Assembly (NCBI GenBank): GCA_947468255.1 | Contig: CANIMM010000173.1 | Span: 1-6,856 of the forward strand | Source of the DNA: Chitinophagaceae bacterium | GTDB taxonomy: Bacteria > Bacteroidota > Bacteroidia > Chitinophagales > Chitinophagaceae | Length of the DNA stretch: 6,856 nucleotides | Direction of reading: 5' to 3' | Shown: positions 1 through 6,663 of the stretch, in pieces | Layout of the letters: each line of letters opens with the position of its first letter | Numbering within the stretch: position 1 is the stretch's first letter | The notes under the pieces: generated by a model | What the model was told of the DNA's origin: nothing | Database searches by the model: none | What the model saw: only the letters and a program-made list of their open reading frames with translations | Made by a program: the position numbers and the translations under genes

Positions 1-33
1 ACTTATTCTTTCTAACTGCTCCTTTCTATTCAT
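1..33 (-). CDS. glpD: Probable start of glycerol-3-phosphate dehydrogenase, cut by window edge
   Basis: An ATG at 33-31 on the minus strand opens a frame reading MNRKEQLERIS before the window ends. This charged, helical start resembles the N-terminus I remember for Bacteroidota GlpD proteins, ahead of their FAD-binding Rossmann segment, which would lie outside the window. The frame begins 18 bases after the glpK stop on the same strand, so the two genes would be co-transcribed. GlpD oxidises the glycerol-3-phosphate made by GlpK to dihydroxyacetone phosphate at the membrane and passes electrons to quinone. The leader is A/T-rich with no Shine-Dalgarno sequence, as for the other genes here. 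Only 11 residues are visible, so the call rests mainly on position after glpK; another downstream gene is possible. Confidence 0.55.
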   Translation of the reverse strand, partial: MNRKEQLERIS

Positions 34-51
34 TGAAATATTGCTACTTTT

Positions 52-1539
52 TTATGCGATTGATAATGCTGCTGTAATTGCCTTCTTCCAACCATTGGTT
101 AAATCTGTCCGCTCCGCCCCAGTAATTGTAGCAGTAAACACAGTTTCAATTTGCCATTGCTCTTGTAATTCGTCCATGCTTTTCCAATATCCTACAGCAA
201 GGCCAGCAAGATAAGCAGCACCCAGTGCAGTAGTTTCCGTAACGGTTGGGCGTATCACTTTTGTGTCCAGCACATCACTTTGAAATTGCATTAGCAGATT
301 GTTTTTGGTTGCCCCTCCATCTACTCTTAATTCTTTTATACTGATACCACTGTCTGCCTCCATTGCTTTCAGCACATCCATGGTTTGATAAGCAATGCTT
401 TCAACAGCTGCTCTTGCAATATGTGCCGATGTGCTTCCTCTAGTCAATCCAGTAATGGTACCTTTTGCATGCTGGTTCCAGTAAGGTGCTCCAAGTCCAG
501 CAAAAGCAGGAACTACGTACACGCCATCCGTGGTATCCACTTGTTTGGCAAGCGCTTCCACATCCGCAGATGTTTTAATAATCCCCAATCCATCTCTTAG
601 CCATTGTACTACTGCGCCTGCAATAAATACACTTCCTTCCAATGCATATTGTGTAACCCCATTTATTTTCCAGGCTACCGTCGTTAATAAATTATTGTTG
701 GAAACGATCATTTTTTCGCCCGTATTCATCAGCATAAAACAACCTGTTCCATAGGTGTTTTTTACCATCCCGGGTTGTGTGCACAATTGGCCAAATAGGG
801 CGGCTTGTTGATCCCCCGCAATACCTGCAATCGGTATTTCAGTGCTGCCATCCAGCAAATTTGTGCTGCCATATACTTCGCTACTACTGCGAATTTGAGG
901 CAACATATTGCCTGGTACATCTAATATTTTTTGCAATTCTCCGTCCCACTGGCAAGTTTCAATATTGCAAAGCATGGTTCTACTGGCATTGCTTACATCC
1001 GTTACATGAACTTTTCCATTGGTTAGTTTCCATACCAACCAAGAATCGACGGTACCAAAACATAATTCCCCCTTAGTGGCTTTATCCCTTGCACCATCCA
1101 CATGATCAAGAATCCATTTCACCTTGGTGCCGCTGAAATAAGCATCGATTACCAATCCTGTTTTTTGTTGAATGGTTTTTTGAAGTCCCTTTTCTTTTAA
1201 CTCATCGCAAAATGAAGCAGTTCTTCTATCCTGCCAAACAATTGCATTGTAAATAGCCTCCCCTGTATTTCTATCCCAAACTATCGTGGTTTCCCGTTGG
1301 TTGGTAATTCCAATGGCAGCAATATCCTTAGGTGAAACATTGGCCTTTGCCAACACTTCTTTTGCGGTTGCCAATTGGCTTTCCCATATTTCTTCCGGGT
1401 TATGTTCTACCCAACCCGGCTTTGGAAAAATCTGTGTAAATTCTCTTTGAGCTACCGCTATGATGCTCCCGCTTTTATCAAATAAAATTGAGCGGCTACT
1501 TGTAGTGCCCTGGTCTAGGGCTAAAATATATTGTGCCAT
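52..1539 (-). CDS. glpK: Glycerol kinase
   Basis: This cytoplasmic enzyme phosphorylates glycerol with ATP to sn-glycerol-3-phosphate, the entry step of glycerol use. The 495-residue product has full family length and the two-domain FGGY kinase layout. Visible features are the N-terminal phosphate-binding segment DQGTTSSR (9-16), the glycerol-contact residues R82-E83, W102, Y134 and D243-Q244 (within GIAGDQQAALFG), the FGGY signature around FSGTKVKW (135-142), the second signature around GLTRGSTSAHIARAAVESIAYQ's core at 364-384, and the adenosine-binding VDGGATKNN (406-414). The loop after SSSEVYG (218-224) has no histidine, whereas Gram-positive enzymes carry the PTS-phosphorylated histidine there, so that control is unlikely. 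Start at 1539 is chosen because MAQYILALDQGTT matches the family N-terminus. It is followed closely by probable glpD. No convincing promoter was found in the 235-base upstream gap. Confidence 0.97.
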   Translation of the reverse strand: MAQYILALDQGTTSSRSILFDKSGSIIAVAQREFTQIFPKPGWVEHNPEEIWESQLATAKEVLAKANVSPKDIAAIGITNQRETTIVWDRNTGEAIYNAIVWQDRRTASFCDELKEKGLQKTIQQKTGLVIDAYFSGTKVKWILDHVDGARDKATKGELCFGTVDSWLVWKLTNGKVHVTDVSNASRTMLCNIETCQWDGELQKILDVPGNMLPQIRSSSEVYGSTNLLDGSTEIPIAGIAGDQQAALFGQLCTQPGMVKNTYGTGCFMLMNTGEKMIVSNNNLLTTVAWKINGVTQYALEGSVFIAGAVVQWLRDGLGIIKTSADVEALAKQVDTTDGVYVVPAFAGLGAPYWNQHAKGTITGLTRGSTSAHIARAAVESIAYQTMDVLKAMEADSGISIKELRVDGGATKNNLLMQFQSDVLDTKVIRPTVTETTALGAAYLAGLAVGYWKSMDELQEQWQIETVFTATITGAERTDLTNGWKKAITAALSIA

Positions 1540-1676
1540 CGTTAATAAAATTTTTACAATGAAAAGTTAAGCAGAAATATCTGCAATTAGATAGGGAAGG
1601 GTATTTATAAGGGAACTATTTTATTGGTTGACCACATTAGTCCTTTAATTATACCTATAGCACTCCGTATTAATAA

Positions 1677-1709
1677 ACAAGGCACCTGCTTTTCAAACAG
1701 GTGCCTTGT
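1677..1709 (-). terminator. Intrinsic terminator of the oxidoreductase gene
   Basis: A perfect 12-bp inverted repeat (ACAAGGCACCTG at 1677-1688 with CAGGTGCCTTGT at 1698-1709) encloses a 9-base loop. Read on the minus strand it lies 65 bases after the oxidoreductase stop and is followed by the moderately U-rich TTATTAATA. The plus strand has no U tract after the stem, so it acts on minus-strand transcription. It separates the oxidoreductase from glpK, which therefore needs its own promoter within about 1540-1676. Confidence 0.75.
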
Positions 1710-1774
1710 CATTTATGCTCTTTTTTGACAATATAGGCTGCAGTGGTTAGCAATCTATTGAGCCATTTCAGCAA

Positions 1775-3235
1775 TTATACGCCTAATGACCAGCCCTCGC
1801 GATAGGTTCTTTTTACAAACTGGTTCGCTTCGTCAAAGTTCGTAACCCTCATGTTAGGTCCATCCCACAATAATTTAATGTTACGTCCGGGATATTGATC
1901 TTCTCCCTTTGCGTCCTTCTTAGTAATATTAAAACTTCTTATCGCAAGATTACCCATTAACACACTTTCAGTTAACGGACCTGCGATATCAAAGTTAGAA
2001 CTTAAGTTCTTAGCTTTTTCACTACCATATCCGGCGATAGCTCCTTCTACCCATGCTGCGTAGTGGCCATTGTCTCCTTCGGGCACACGAGCGATGGTTT
2101 GAGGAACAATCGTTTCTTTGGTTCGAGAAGTGGGTAATAAATTAGGTTTAACACCATAGGTGCCGCACATCATTTTTCCTTTTGTTCCTAGAAAAAGAAC
2201 GCCATTTCCACCATCACCCATCACTTCATTAGGACCTAGTTCGTCAGGGCGATCGGGTTGCATGCCGCCATCCATCCAATGCAATTTAACATCGGGCTTG
2301 CCATCCTTTCCCTTAAAGGTAAGGGTGATAGAAGATGCAATAGGACCTGAATCGGGATACACACCCTCTTGCCAGTTTTCTACATAAGGAGTAGCTACGC
2401 TGCATTCAGCAGCGGTAGGATAACCCAATCCCAATACTGCAAAAGCCGGTGCCATAATATGGCAGGCCATATCGCCTAAAGCGCCGGTACCATAATCCCA
2501 CCATCCGCGCCAATTAAACGGTAATAATTTATCAACATAATCTTTTTTAGGAGCTGTACCCAACCAAAGATTCCAATCCAAACCTTCCGGAATAGGTGGT
2601 TTGGCAGAAGACCATGGAATACCTTGTGGCCAAATTGGACGATCGGTATAGCAATAGATTGTATGCACATCACCGATGATGCCTGCATTGTACCATTCTT
2701 GCAATTGTCTTACCCCGTCGCCAGAAGCTCCCTGGTTACCCATTTGGGTTACCACTTTATAATCGTGTGCAGCTTTGGTAAGCATCCGAGCCTCGTAAAT
2801 ATCGTGAGCCAACGGTTTTTGAATATATACATGCTTGTTTTTTTGCATGGCAGCCATGCCGATTACGGCATGCATGTGGTCAGGTGTAGAAACAGAACAT
2901 GCATCAATGTGCTTGTGCTCTTTATCCAACAACTCGCGATAATCTTTATAATATTTGGCTTTCGGAAAACGTGCTCTCATTTTTGCAGCTTGTCTATCAT
3001 CTACATCACATAAATAAGCAATGTCTGCCTTGCCGCTTTTGAAAAAATTGGTGATATCGCTTTCTCCTTTACCACCAGCACCAATTCCAGCTATCTGAAG
3101 TCGATCACTAGGGGCTGTAAATCCTCGGCCCAAAACATTTCTTGGTACAATATAAAAACCGGCTGCAGTCAAAGCAGCATTGCGAATAAAATCGCGCCTT
3201 GGGTTTTTAGATTTGTTTTTTGATTCCTTTTTCAT
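1775..3235 (-). CDS. Gfo/Idh/MocA-family oxidoreductase with twin-arginine signal
   Basis: The 486-residue product is a probable NAD(P)-dependent oxidoreductase acting on a sugar, cyclitol or glycoside; the substrate cannot be told from sequence. The N-terminus has a Lys-rich stretch, a twin-arginine motif RRDFIR (13-18) and a modest hydrophobic run (19-30), suggesting Tat export. A Rossmann fold follows: GIGAGGKG (50-57), acidic CDVDD (76-80) after the second strand, and STPDHMHA (116-123). The family's usual EKP appears as QKP (139-141), keeping the catalytic lysine K140; QKP is, from memory, common in this exported subgroup. D255 and H259 in GALGDMACH are candidate active-site residues. 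The gene stands alone between two terminators, with no transporter or glycosidase beside it. GH109-type glycosidases belong to the same superfamily, so hydrolytic rather than dehydrogenase activity is possible. No clear promoter was found upstream; the start is supported by placing the Tat motif at residue 13. Confidence 0.9.
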   Translation of the reverse strand: MKKESKNKSKNPRRDFIRNAALTAAGFYIVPRNVLGRGFTAPSDRLQIAGIGAGGKGESDITNFFKSGKADIAYLCDVDDRQAAKMRARFPKAKYYKDYRELLDKEHKHIDACSVSTPDHMHAVIGMAAMQKNKHVYIQKPLAHDIYEARMLTKAAHDYKVVTQMGNQGASGDGVRQLQEWYNAGIIGDVHTIYCYTDRPIWPQGIPWSSAKPPIPEGLDWNLWLGTAPKKDYVDKLLPFNWRGWWDYGTGALGDMACHIMAPAFAVLGLGYPTAAECSVATPYVENWQEGVYPDSGPIASSITLTFKGKDGKPDVKLHWMDGGMQPDRPDELGPNEVMGDGGNGVLFLGTKGKMMCGTYGVKPNLLPTSRTKETIVPQTIARVPEGDNGHYAAWVEGAIAGYGSEKAKNLSSNFDIAGPLTESVLMGNLAIRSFNITKKDAKGEDQYPGRNIKLLWDGPNMRVTNFDEANQFVKRTYREGWSLGV

Positions 3236-3535
3236 ACAAATAATTTTTTCTTTAGATATAGCAAATTTGATTTAATGGTTCAAGTTAGTATATACAACTT
3301 ACCCAACCAAATGCAAATCGCTTTTTTTTACTTTTTAATTTGGTTTTTTATTTTTGAAATGGTCGCCTTCCCTGCTCTATTTTTTAATAACCAATCATTT
3401 CAATTCAATACCCCATTTACACCAACTGTCAAATGCCGGCAGTTTTTTGGCCGCATCCCAAAAAAAATGATTGCTGCGCAAAAAAAAACTTCCCAATTAT
3501 AATTGGGAAGTTTTTCTATATAAATTTTTACTTTA
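3236..3535. other. Intergenic region between atpA and the oxidoreductase gene
   Basis: These 300 bases hold the atpA terminator at the right end and the upstream region of the oxidoreductase gene at the left. The rest is very A/T-rich with several poly-T and poly-A runs. I looked on the minus strand for the TAnnTTTG promoter element and found only a seven-of-eight match (CAAATTTG at 3262-3269), without a -33 partner at proper spacing. The oxidoreductase promoter must nevertheless lie here if the terminator is efficient. No RNA gene or credible small coding sequence is seen. Confidence 0.7.
3480..3515 (-). terminator. Strong intrinsic terminator after atpA
   Basis: A perfectly symmetrical inverted repeat runs from 3484 to 3515, with CTTCCCAATT on one arm and AATTGGGAAG on the other. 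On the minus strand it begins 20 bases after the atpA stop and ends in a run of nine U residues (3488-3480). The opposite strand also ends in five T, so it could work in both directions, although no plus-strand gene is seen. It ends the atpA transcript and insulates the oxidoreductase gene. Confidence 0.9.
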
Positions 3536-5113
3536 TTATTTATACTGAGCCATTAAGCCCTTTGCCATTTCGGTCATTTTCTTCAGACCTTCTTCCGGCA
3601 AATTACCTTTTTTGAATTCGGCTAATAAATCGGCATGCTTATTTTCCATTTCCAATAAAAAATGTTCTTCAAATGCTTTCACATTTTTTACTGCAACCTC
3701 TTTCAATAAACCTTGCGTACCCAAATATATCATCGCTACCTGCTTTTCAACAGACATTGGCGAATACTGCAATTGCTTCAGGATTTCAACATTTCTTGCA
3801 CCCTTGTCAATTACATTTTTGGTAGCAGCATCCAAATCACCACCGAATTTAGAGAAGGCTTCTAGTTCCCGGTAAAGTGCCTGATCCAATTTCAAAGTAC
3901 CTGCTACTTTTTTCATGGACTTAATCTGAGCGTTACCACCCACACGGCTAACCGAAATACCCACATTGATAGCCGGACGAATACCTGCATTGAATAAGTT
4001 ACCCTCTAAAAATATCTGTCCGTCGGTGATTGAAATTACGTTGGTAGGAATATAAGCAGATACATCTCCAGCTTGTGTTTCAATTACCGGCAATGCAGTC
4101 AATGAACCTCCCCCTTTTACGAGATGACGGATAGATTCCGGCAAATCATTCATCTGTTGTGCTATCTCATCTTTAGCAATAACCTTAGCGGCTCTTTCCA
4201 ATAAACGGCTATGCAAATAGAATACATCCCCTGGATAAGCCTCACGGCCTGGCGGACGACGTAACAGTAAAGACACCTCGCGGTAAGCTACTGCCTGCTT
4301 TGAAAGATCATCATAAATGATCAATGCCGGCCTTCCGGTATCGCGGAAGAACTCACCAATTGCAGCACCTGCGAATGGAGCATAGAATTGTAATGGAGCT
4401 GGATCAGATGCAGAAGCTGCTACAATCGTAGTGTAAGCCATCGCACCATATTCTTCCAATGTTTTCATGATACCTGCAATGGTACTGGCCTTTTGGCCAA
4501 TTGCCACATAAATACAATATACAGGCTTGCCTGCTGCGTAAAATTCTTTTTGATTGATGATGGTATCGATACAAATGGCAGTTTTACCAGTTTGACGGTC
4601 ACCAATCACCAATTCGCGCTGTCCGCGACCAATTGGAATCATTGCATCGATTGCCTTGATACCTGTTTGGAGTGGCTCCTTCACTGGTTCACGAAAGATA
4701 ACACCCGGGGCTTTACGCTCCAAAGGCATTTCGTATAATTCTCCTACCAACGGGCCCTTGCCATCTATTGGCTCACCCAATGTATTGATCACGCGGCCGC
4801 TCATTCCTTCTCCTACTTTAATAGAAGCGATCTTGCCGGTACGCTTTACCTTATCGCCTTCTTTAATAGCTCCGCTATCTCCCATCAATACCACACCCAC
4901 ATTGTCCTCTTCCAGATTCAATGCAATAGCTCTTACGCCATTGTCAAACTCCACTAATTCCCCACTTCGTACATTGTTTAATCCGTATACACGAGCAATA
5001 CCATCCCCTACCTGCAATACAGTACCCACTTCTTCCAAGCTTGCGCCTGCATTAAAGCTGCTAAGCTGTTGACGAAGTATCGCCGAAATCTCGTCTGGTT
5101 TAATTTCTACCAT
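3536..5113 (-). CDS. atpA: F1Fo ATP synthase subunit alpha
   Basis: This is the non-catalytic nucleotide-binding subunit of the F1 alpha3beta3 hexamer on the inner face of the cytoplasmic membrane. The 525 residues show the N-terminal delta-contact segment and beta-barrel (about 1-95), Walker A GDRQTGKT (171-178), Walker B LIIYDD (264-269), the alpha/beta signature PAINVGISVS (380-389) followed by R390, the arginine that reaches into the beta catalytic site, and a helical C-terminal domain. Relative to the compact form in most bacteria there is an extra stretch of roughly 15 residues around 313-334 (DEIAQQMNDLPESIRHLVKG) before GGSLTALP, which I remember from other Bacteroidota alpha subunits. 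The start at 5113 gives the usual MVEIKPDEIS opening. A terminator and a promoter lie upstream and a terminator follows, so atpA appears to be a separate transcription unit with no atpG after it. Confidence 0.98.
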   Translation of the reverse strand: MVEIKPDEISAILRQQLSSFNAGASLEEVGTVLQVGDGIARVYGLNNVRSGELVEFDNGVRAIALNLEEDNVGVVLMGDSGAIKEGDKVKRTGKIASIKVGEGMSGRVINTLGEPIDGKGPLVGELYEMPLERKAPGVIFREPVKEPLQTGIKAIDAMIPIGRGQRELVIGDRQTGKTAICIDTIINQKEFYAAGKPVYCIYVAIGQKASTIAGIMKTLEEYGAMAYTTIVAASASDPAPLQFYAPFAGAAIGEFFRDTGRPALIIYDDLSKQAVAYREVSLLLRRPPGREAYPGDVFYLHSRLLERAAKVIAKDEIAQQMNDLPESIRHLVKGGGSLTALPVIETQAGDVSAYIPTNVISITDGQIFLEGNLFNAGIRPAINVGISVSRVGGNAQIKSMKKVAGTLKLDQALYRELEAFSKFGGDLDAATKNVIDKGARNVEILKQLQYSPMSVEKQVAMIYLGTQGLLKEVAVKNVKAFEEHFLLEMENKHADLLAEFKKGNLPEEGLKKMTEMAKGLMAQYK

Positions 5114-5229
5114 AAAAATTGAGTTTTATTTTTTGCCCTGCTGAAAAATTTTACCTGCTATACTCCGATTTTTTGGAATAACAAACCCCCGTTTTGGGCA
5201 TTTTTAGCTAAAGGCTTCATTTAAGGCTG

Positions 5230-5261
5230 CAAAGGTAATGGATGAGGGGAAGAATGGCAAA
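5230..5261 (-). promoter_or_regulatory. Bacteroidota-type promoter for atpA
   Basis: On the minus strand TTTG (5261-5258) is followed after exactly 20 bases by TACCTTTG (5237-5230). This fits the Bacteroidota sigma-ABfr consensus of a TTTG or TTG -33 element and TAnnTTTG -7 element with 19-21 bases between. Transcription would begin near 5222-5226, giving an atpA leader of about 110 bases. Its position just after an intrinsic terminator strengthens the call. The start site itself is inferred. Confidence 0.65.
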
Positions 5262-5277
5262 AAAATAAGGTGTTTTT

Positions 5278-5316
5278 AAAAGAAAAAGTCCACCCCTTTG
5301 GAGGTGGACTTTTTTT
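5278..5316 (-). terminator. Intrinsic terminator between atpH and atpA
   Basis: GTCCACC (5288-5294) pairs with GGTGGAC (5303-5309) around an 8-base loop, extended by five A-T pairs. On the minus strand the stem is followed by UUUUUCUUUU (5287-5278), and seven T follow it on the plus strand, so it is a bidirectional-type terminator. It starts about 105 bases after the atpH stop and would end or attenuate the atpE-F-H transcript before atpA. Confidence 0.85.
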
Positions 5317-5419
5317 AGCCGATTGATATGGCAAATTAGGCGGAATTTTGTTCATTTTCAAACAATGGATCAAGCTGCAAGAAGTAGCTGATTTGCAATT
5401 GCCAAAAATGCACGCTAGT

Positions 5420-5983
5420 TTACCTTATTTTGTGTAAATAGTCGTTGTTCAAAAATTGCTTTTTAACATCTTTCAAATCTCTCAAAATACTTGCATCGAG
5501 TGATTTTCCGGCTGTTTCCAAAATAAAACCCCCAATCAATGCCTGGTTCACCACTGTTTCAAGGTCAATGCTACCCTTCGGATTGCCTTCCTTCACCTTT
5601 GATAGAATGGCATTTTGTAAAGCTTCCCCCATCGGAACGGCAGTGGTGATCTTTACTTTATGAATGTTATTAATAATATTATACTGGTCTACAAATGCAG
5701 CCGCAATTTCAGGCAAATTGGTTTCTCTGGTCTTGGTAACCAATAGCTTGATAAAAGCAGAAGTTAGTTCGCTTACCCTTTCTTTGGTGATTGATTCAAT
5801 GATTTTACCTTTGGAAGTTGGTTTAATGATTGGGCTAAGCAATACCGCCAAAAAATCGGGGTTGGATTTACAAATTCTCAAAAGGAATTTCATATCGCCA
5901 TACACCGCATCCAACTGCTTTTGCTCAATGGCTAAATCAATGATACTTTTTGCGTACCTGGTTGCTAAACGTGGATTGATCAT
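5420..5983 (-). CDS. atpH: F1Fo ATP synthase subunit delta (OSCP family)
   Basis: The delta subunit caps the alpha3beta3 hexamer and ties it to the b-subunit peripheral stalk. The 187-residue product has usual family length. An N-terminal all-helical domain (about 1-105) opens with NPRLATRYAKSIIDLA, the typical contact helix for the alpha N-termini, and includes LLSPIIKPTSKGKII (48-62). The C-terminal part has the conserved OSCP block, here NQALIGGFILETAGKSLDAS (146-165) followed by ILRDLKDVKKQF. The start at 5983 puts RYAKS at the usual distance from the N-terminus. It lies 81 bases after atpF on the same strand, and is followed by a terminator rather than running directly into atpA. Sequence conservation in this family is low, but motif and position agree. 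Confidence 0.95.
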   Translation of the reverse strand: MINPRLATRYAKSIIDLAIEQKQLDAVYGDMKFLLRICKSNPDFLAVLLSPIIKPTSKGKIIESITKERVSELTSAFIKLLVTKTRETNLPEIAAAFVDQYNIINNIHKVKITTAVPMGEALQNAILSKVKEGNPKGSIDLETVVNQALIGGFILETAGKSLDASILRDLKDVKKQFLNNDYLHKIR

Positions 5984-5998
5984 TTATTGTAAGAATTT

Positions 5999-6029
5999 GA
6001 AAATTAGGAAATTAGAAAATTGAAAATTG
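5999..6029 (-). repeat. Short A/T-rich tandem repeat between atpF and atpH
   Basis: On the plus strand four consecutive near-copies can be read: GAAAATTAG, GAAATTAG, AAAATTG and AAAATTG. They lie in the leader just upstream of the atpH start, about 16 bases before its ATG. The transcript would be U-rich and unstructured here, which could help ribosome loading in a bacterium that does not rely on Shine-Dalgarno pairing, or it may simply be slippage-prone filler. Confidence 0.5.
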
Positions 6030-6064
6030 CCGCTACTCAGCCCATTTCCGAATCTGCGCATTTA

Positions 6065-6559
6065 CTAATTCAGTTTCGCTTCTGTTGCCAATTGTTTGAT
6101 ATAAAGCTCTTGCTCATCTTTATTACTCAATTCGCGGCGTAATATTTTCTCACTAACCTCAATCACCAAACTGCCTACCTGATTTTTAAGGTCGGTAATT
6201 GCAGCCATTTTCTGGTGATTAATGGTAAGCTGTGCGTCAGCAACAATTTTAGCCGCCTGTGCCTTTGCTTCCTCCTTTGCTTCACTAATCAATTTTTCTT
6301 TTATTTCTTTCGCCTCTTTCAAAAGCAATGCTCTTTCTTCCCGTGCTTTAACGAGAAAAGCCTCGTTGTCATTTTTTAATTGCGACATTTCGAGTTTCAC
6401 TTTTTCTGCTGAAGCGATGGAATCAGCAATATTTTGTTCTCTTTCTGAAAGCCCTTGGATAATAGCTGGCCATGCGAATTTTTTCAATAAAAAAAACACG
6501 ATCAAAAAGGCCAATAATGTCCAAAGTAATAATCCTAAATCGGGTGTTAACAGTTGCAT
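6065..6559 (-). CDS. atpF: F1Fo ATP synthase subunit b
   Basis: Subunit b forms the peripheral stalk that joins the membrane a subunit to delta and F1. The 164-residue product shows the expected plan: a short periplasmic N-terminus with LLTPDLG (3-9), one transmembrane helix (about 9-29, ending at the basic KK and the aromatic FAW), then a long, charged, heptad-like helix rich in Glu, Lys and Ala (about 37-145) that would form the coiled-coil dimer, and a C-terminal delta-binding segment around VIEVSEKILRREL (132-144). Length is typical for a bacterial b subunit. Start at 6559 gives the MQLLTPDLGLLLWTL opening usual in Bacteroidota. It follows atpE by 169 bases that hold a hairpin, and precedes atpH by 81 bases. 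Confidence 0.96.
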   Translation of the reverse strand: MQLLTPDLGLLLWTLLAFLIVFFLLKKFAWPAIIQGLSEREQNIADSIASAEKVKLEMSQLKNDNEAFLVKAREERALLLKEAKEIKEKLISEAKEEAKAQAAKIVADAQLTINHQKMAAITDLKNQVGSLVIEVSEKILRRELSNKDEQELYIKQLATEAKLN

Positions 6560-6663
6560 TTTTATACAATTAAAACTGAAAAATAATAATTTCCGAAAAT
6601 CAAATATTTAAAACAGTGTCATGGGCGATCTTCTAGTAAAATGAATGTCGCTTTGAAACCGAT

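Larger units (their letters stand above)
5114..5419. other. Intergenic region between atpH and atpA, with terminator and promoter
   Basis: These 306 bases are unusually long for the inside of an ATP synthase cluster. In transcription order (right to left) they hold about 100 bases of atpH 3' untranslated sequence, the terminator at 5278-5316, the promoter at 5230-5261 and an atpA leader of about 110 bases. The leader includes a 10-base palindrome TTTAGCTAAA (5203-5212) and a near-direct repeat of TAAGGCT/AAAGGCT type (about 5209-5228). I see no strong hairpin over the atpA start and no recognisable riboswitch. A 44-codon minus-strand frame (5355-5221) crosses the terminator and is not credible. 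Confidence 0.75.

Noticed and set aside
1562..1569. TAACTTTT on the minus strand as a -7 element for glpK
   Set aside because: It matches seven of eight positions, but no TTG/TTTG lies at 19-21 bases upstream, and it would leave a leader of only about 15-20 bases.
1571..1584. GCAGA-AATA-TCTGC small hairpin upstream of glpK
   Set aside because: Five base pairs in A/T-rich sequence are expected by chance, and no repeat copies suggest an operator.
2624..3013. 129-codon plus-strand open frame inside the oxidoreductase gene
   Set aside because: It is antisense to a well-supported gene, has a cysteine- and histidine-rich unlikely composition, and matches no family I know.
3422..3447. AACTG...CAGTT inverted repeat followed by T6 as a plus-strand terminator
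   Set aside because: The stem is only 5 bp with an 11-base loop, and there is no plus-strand gene for it to serve.
3275..3502. 75-codon plus-strand frame in the atpA-oxidoreductase gap, with a hydrophobic start resembling a small membrane protein
   Set aside because: The hydrophobic stretch comes from poly-T runs, the frame ends inside the atpA terminator, and no promoter or leader supports it.
4656..5072. 138-codon plus-strand open frame inside atpA
   Set aside because: It is antisense to atpA and low in complexity (Ser, Thr, Pro, Leu), as expected from the complementary strand of a conserved gene.
5221..5355. 44-codon minus-strand frame between atpH and atpA
   Set aside because: It reads through the intrinsic terminator and the atpA promoter, and its sequence is proline-rich without family resemblance.
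6222..6611. 129-codon plus-strand open frame over atpF
   Set aside because: Its Ser/Ala/Phe-rich product is the mirror of the Lys/Glu/Ala coiled coil of atpF on the other strand.
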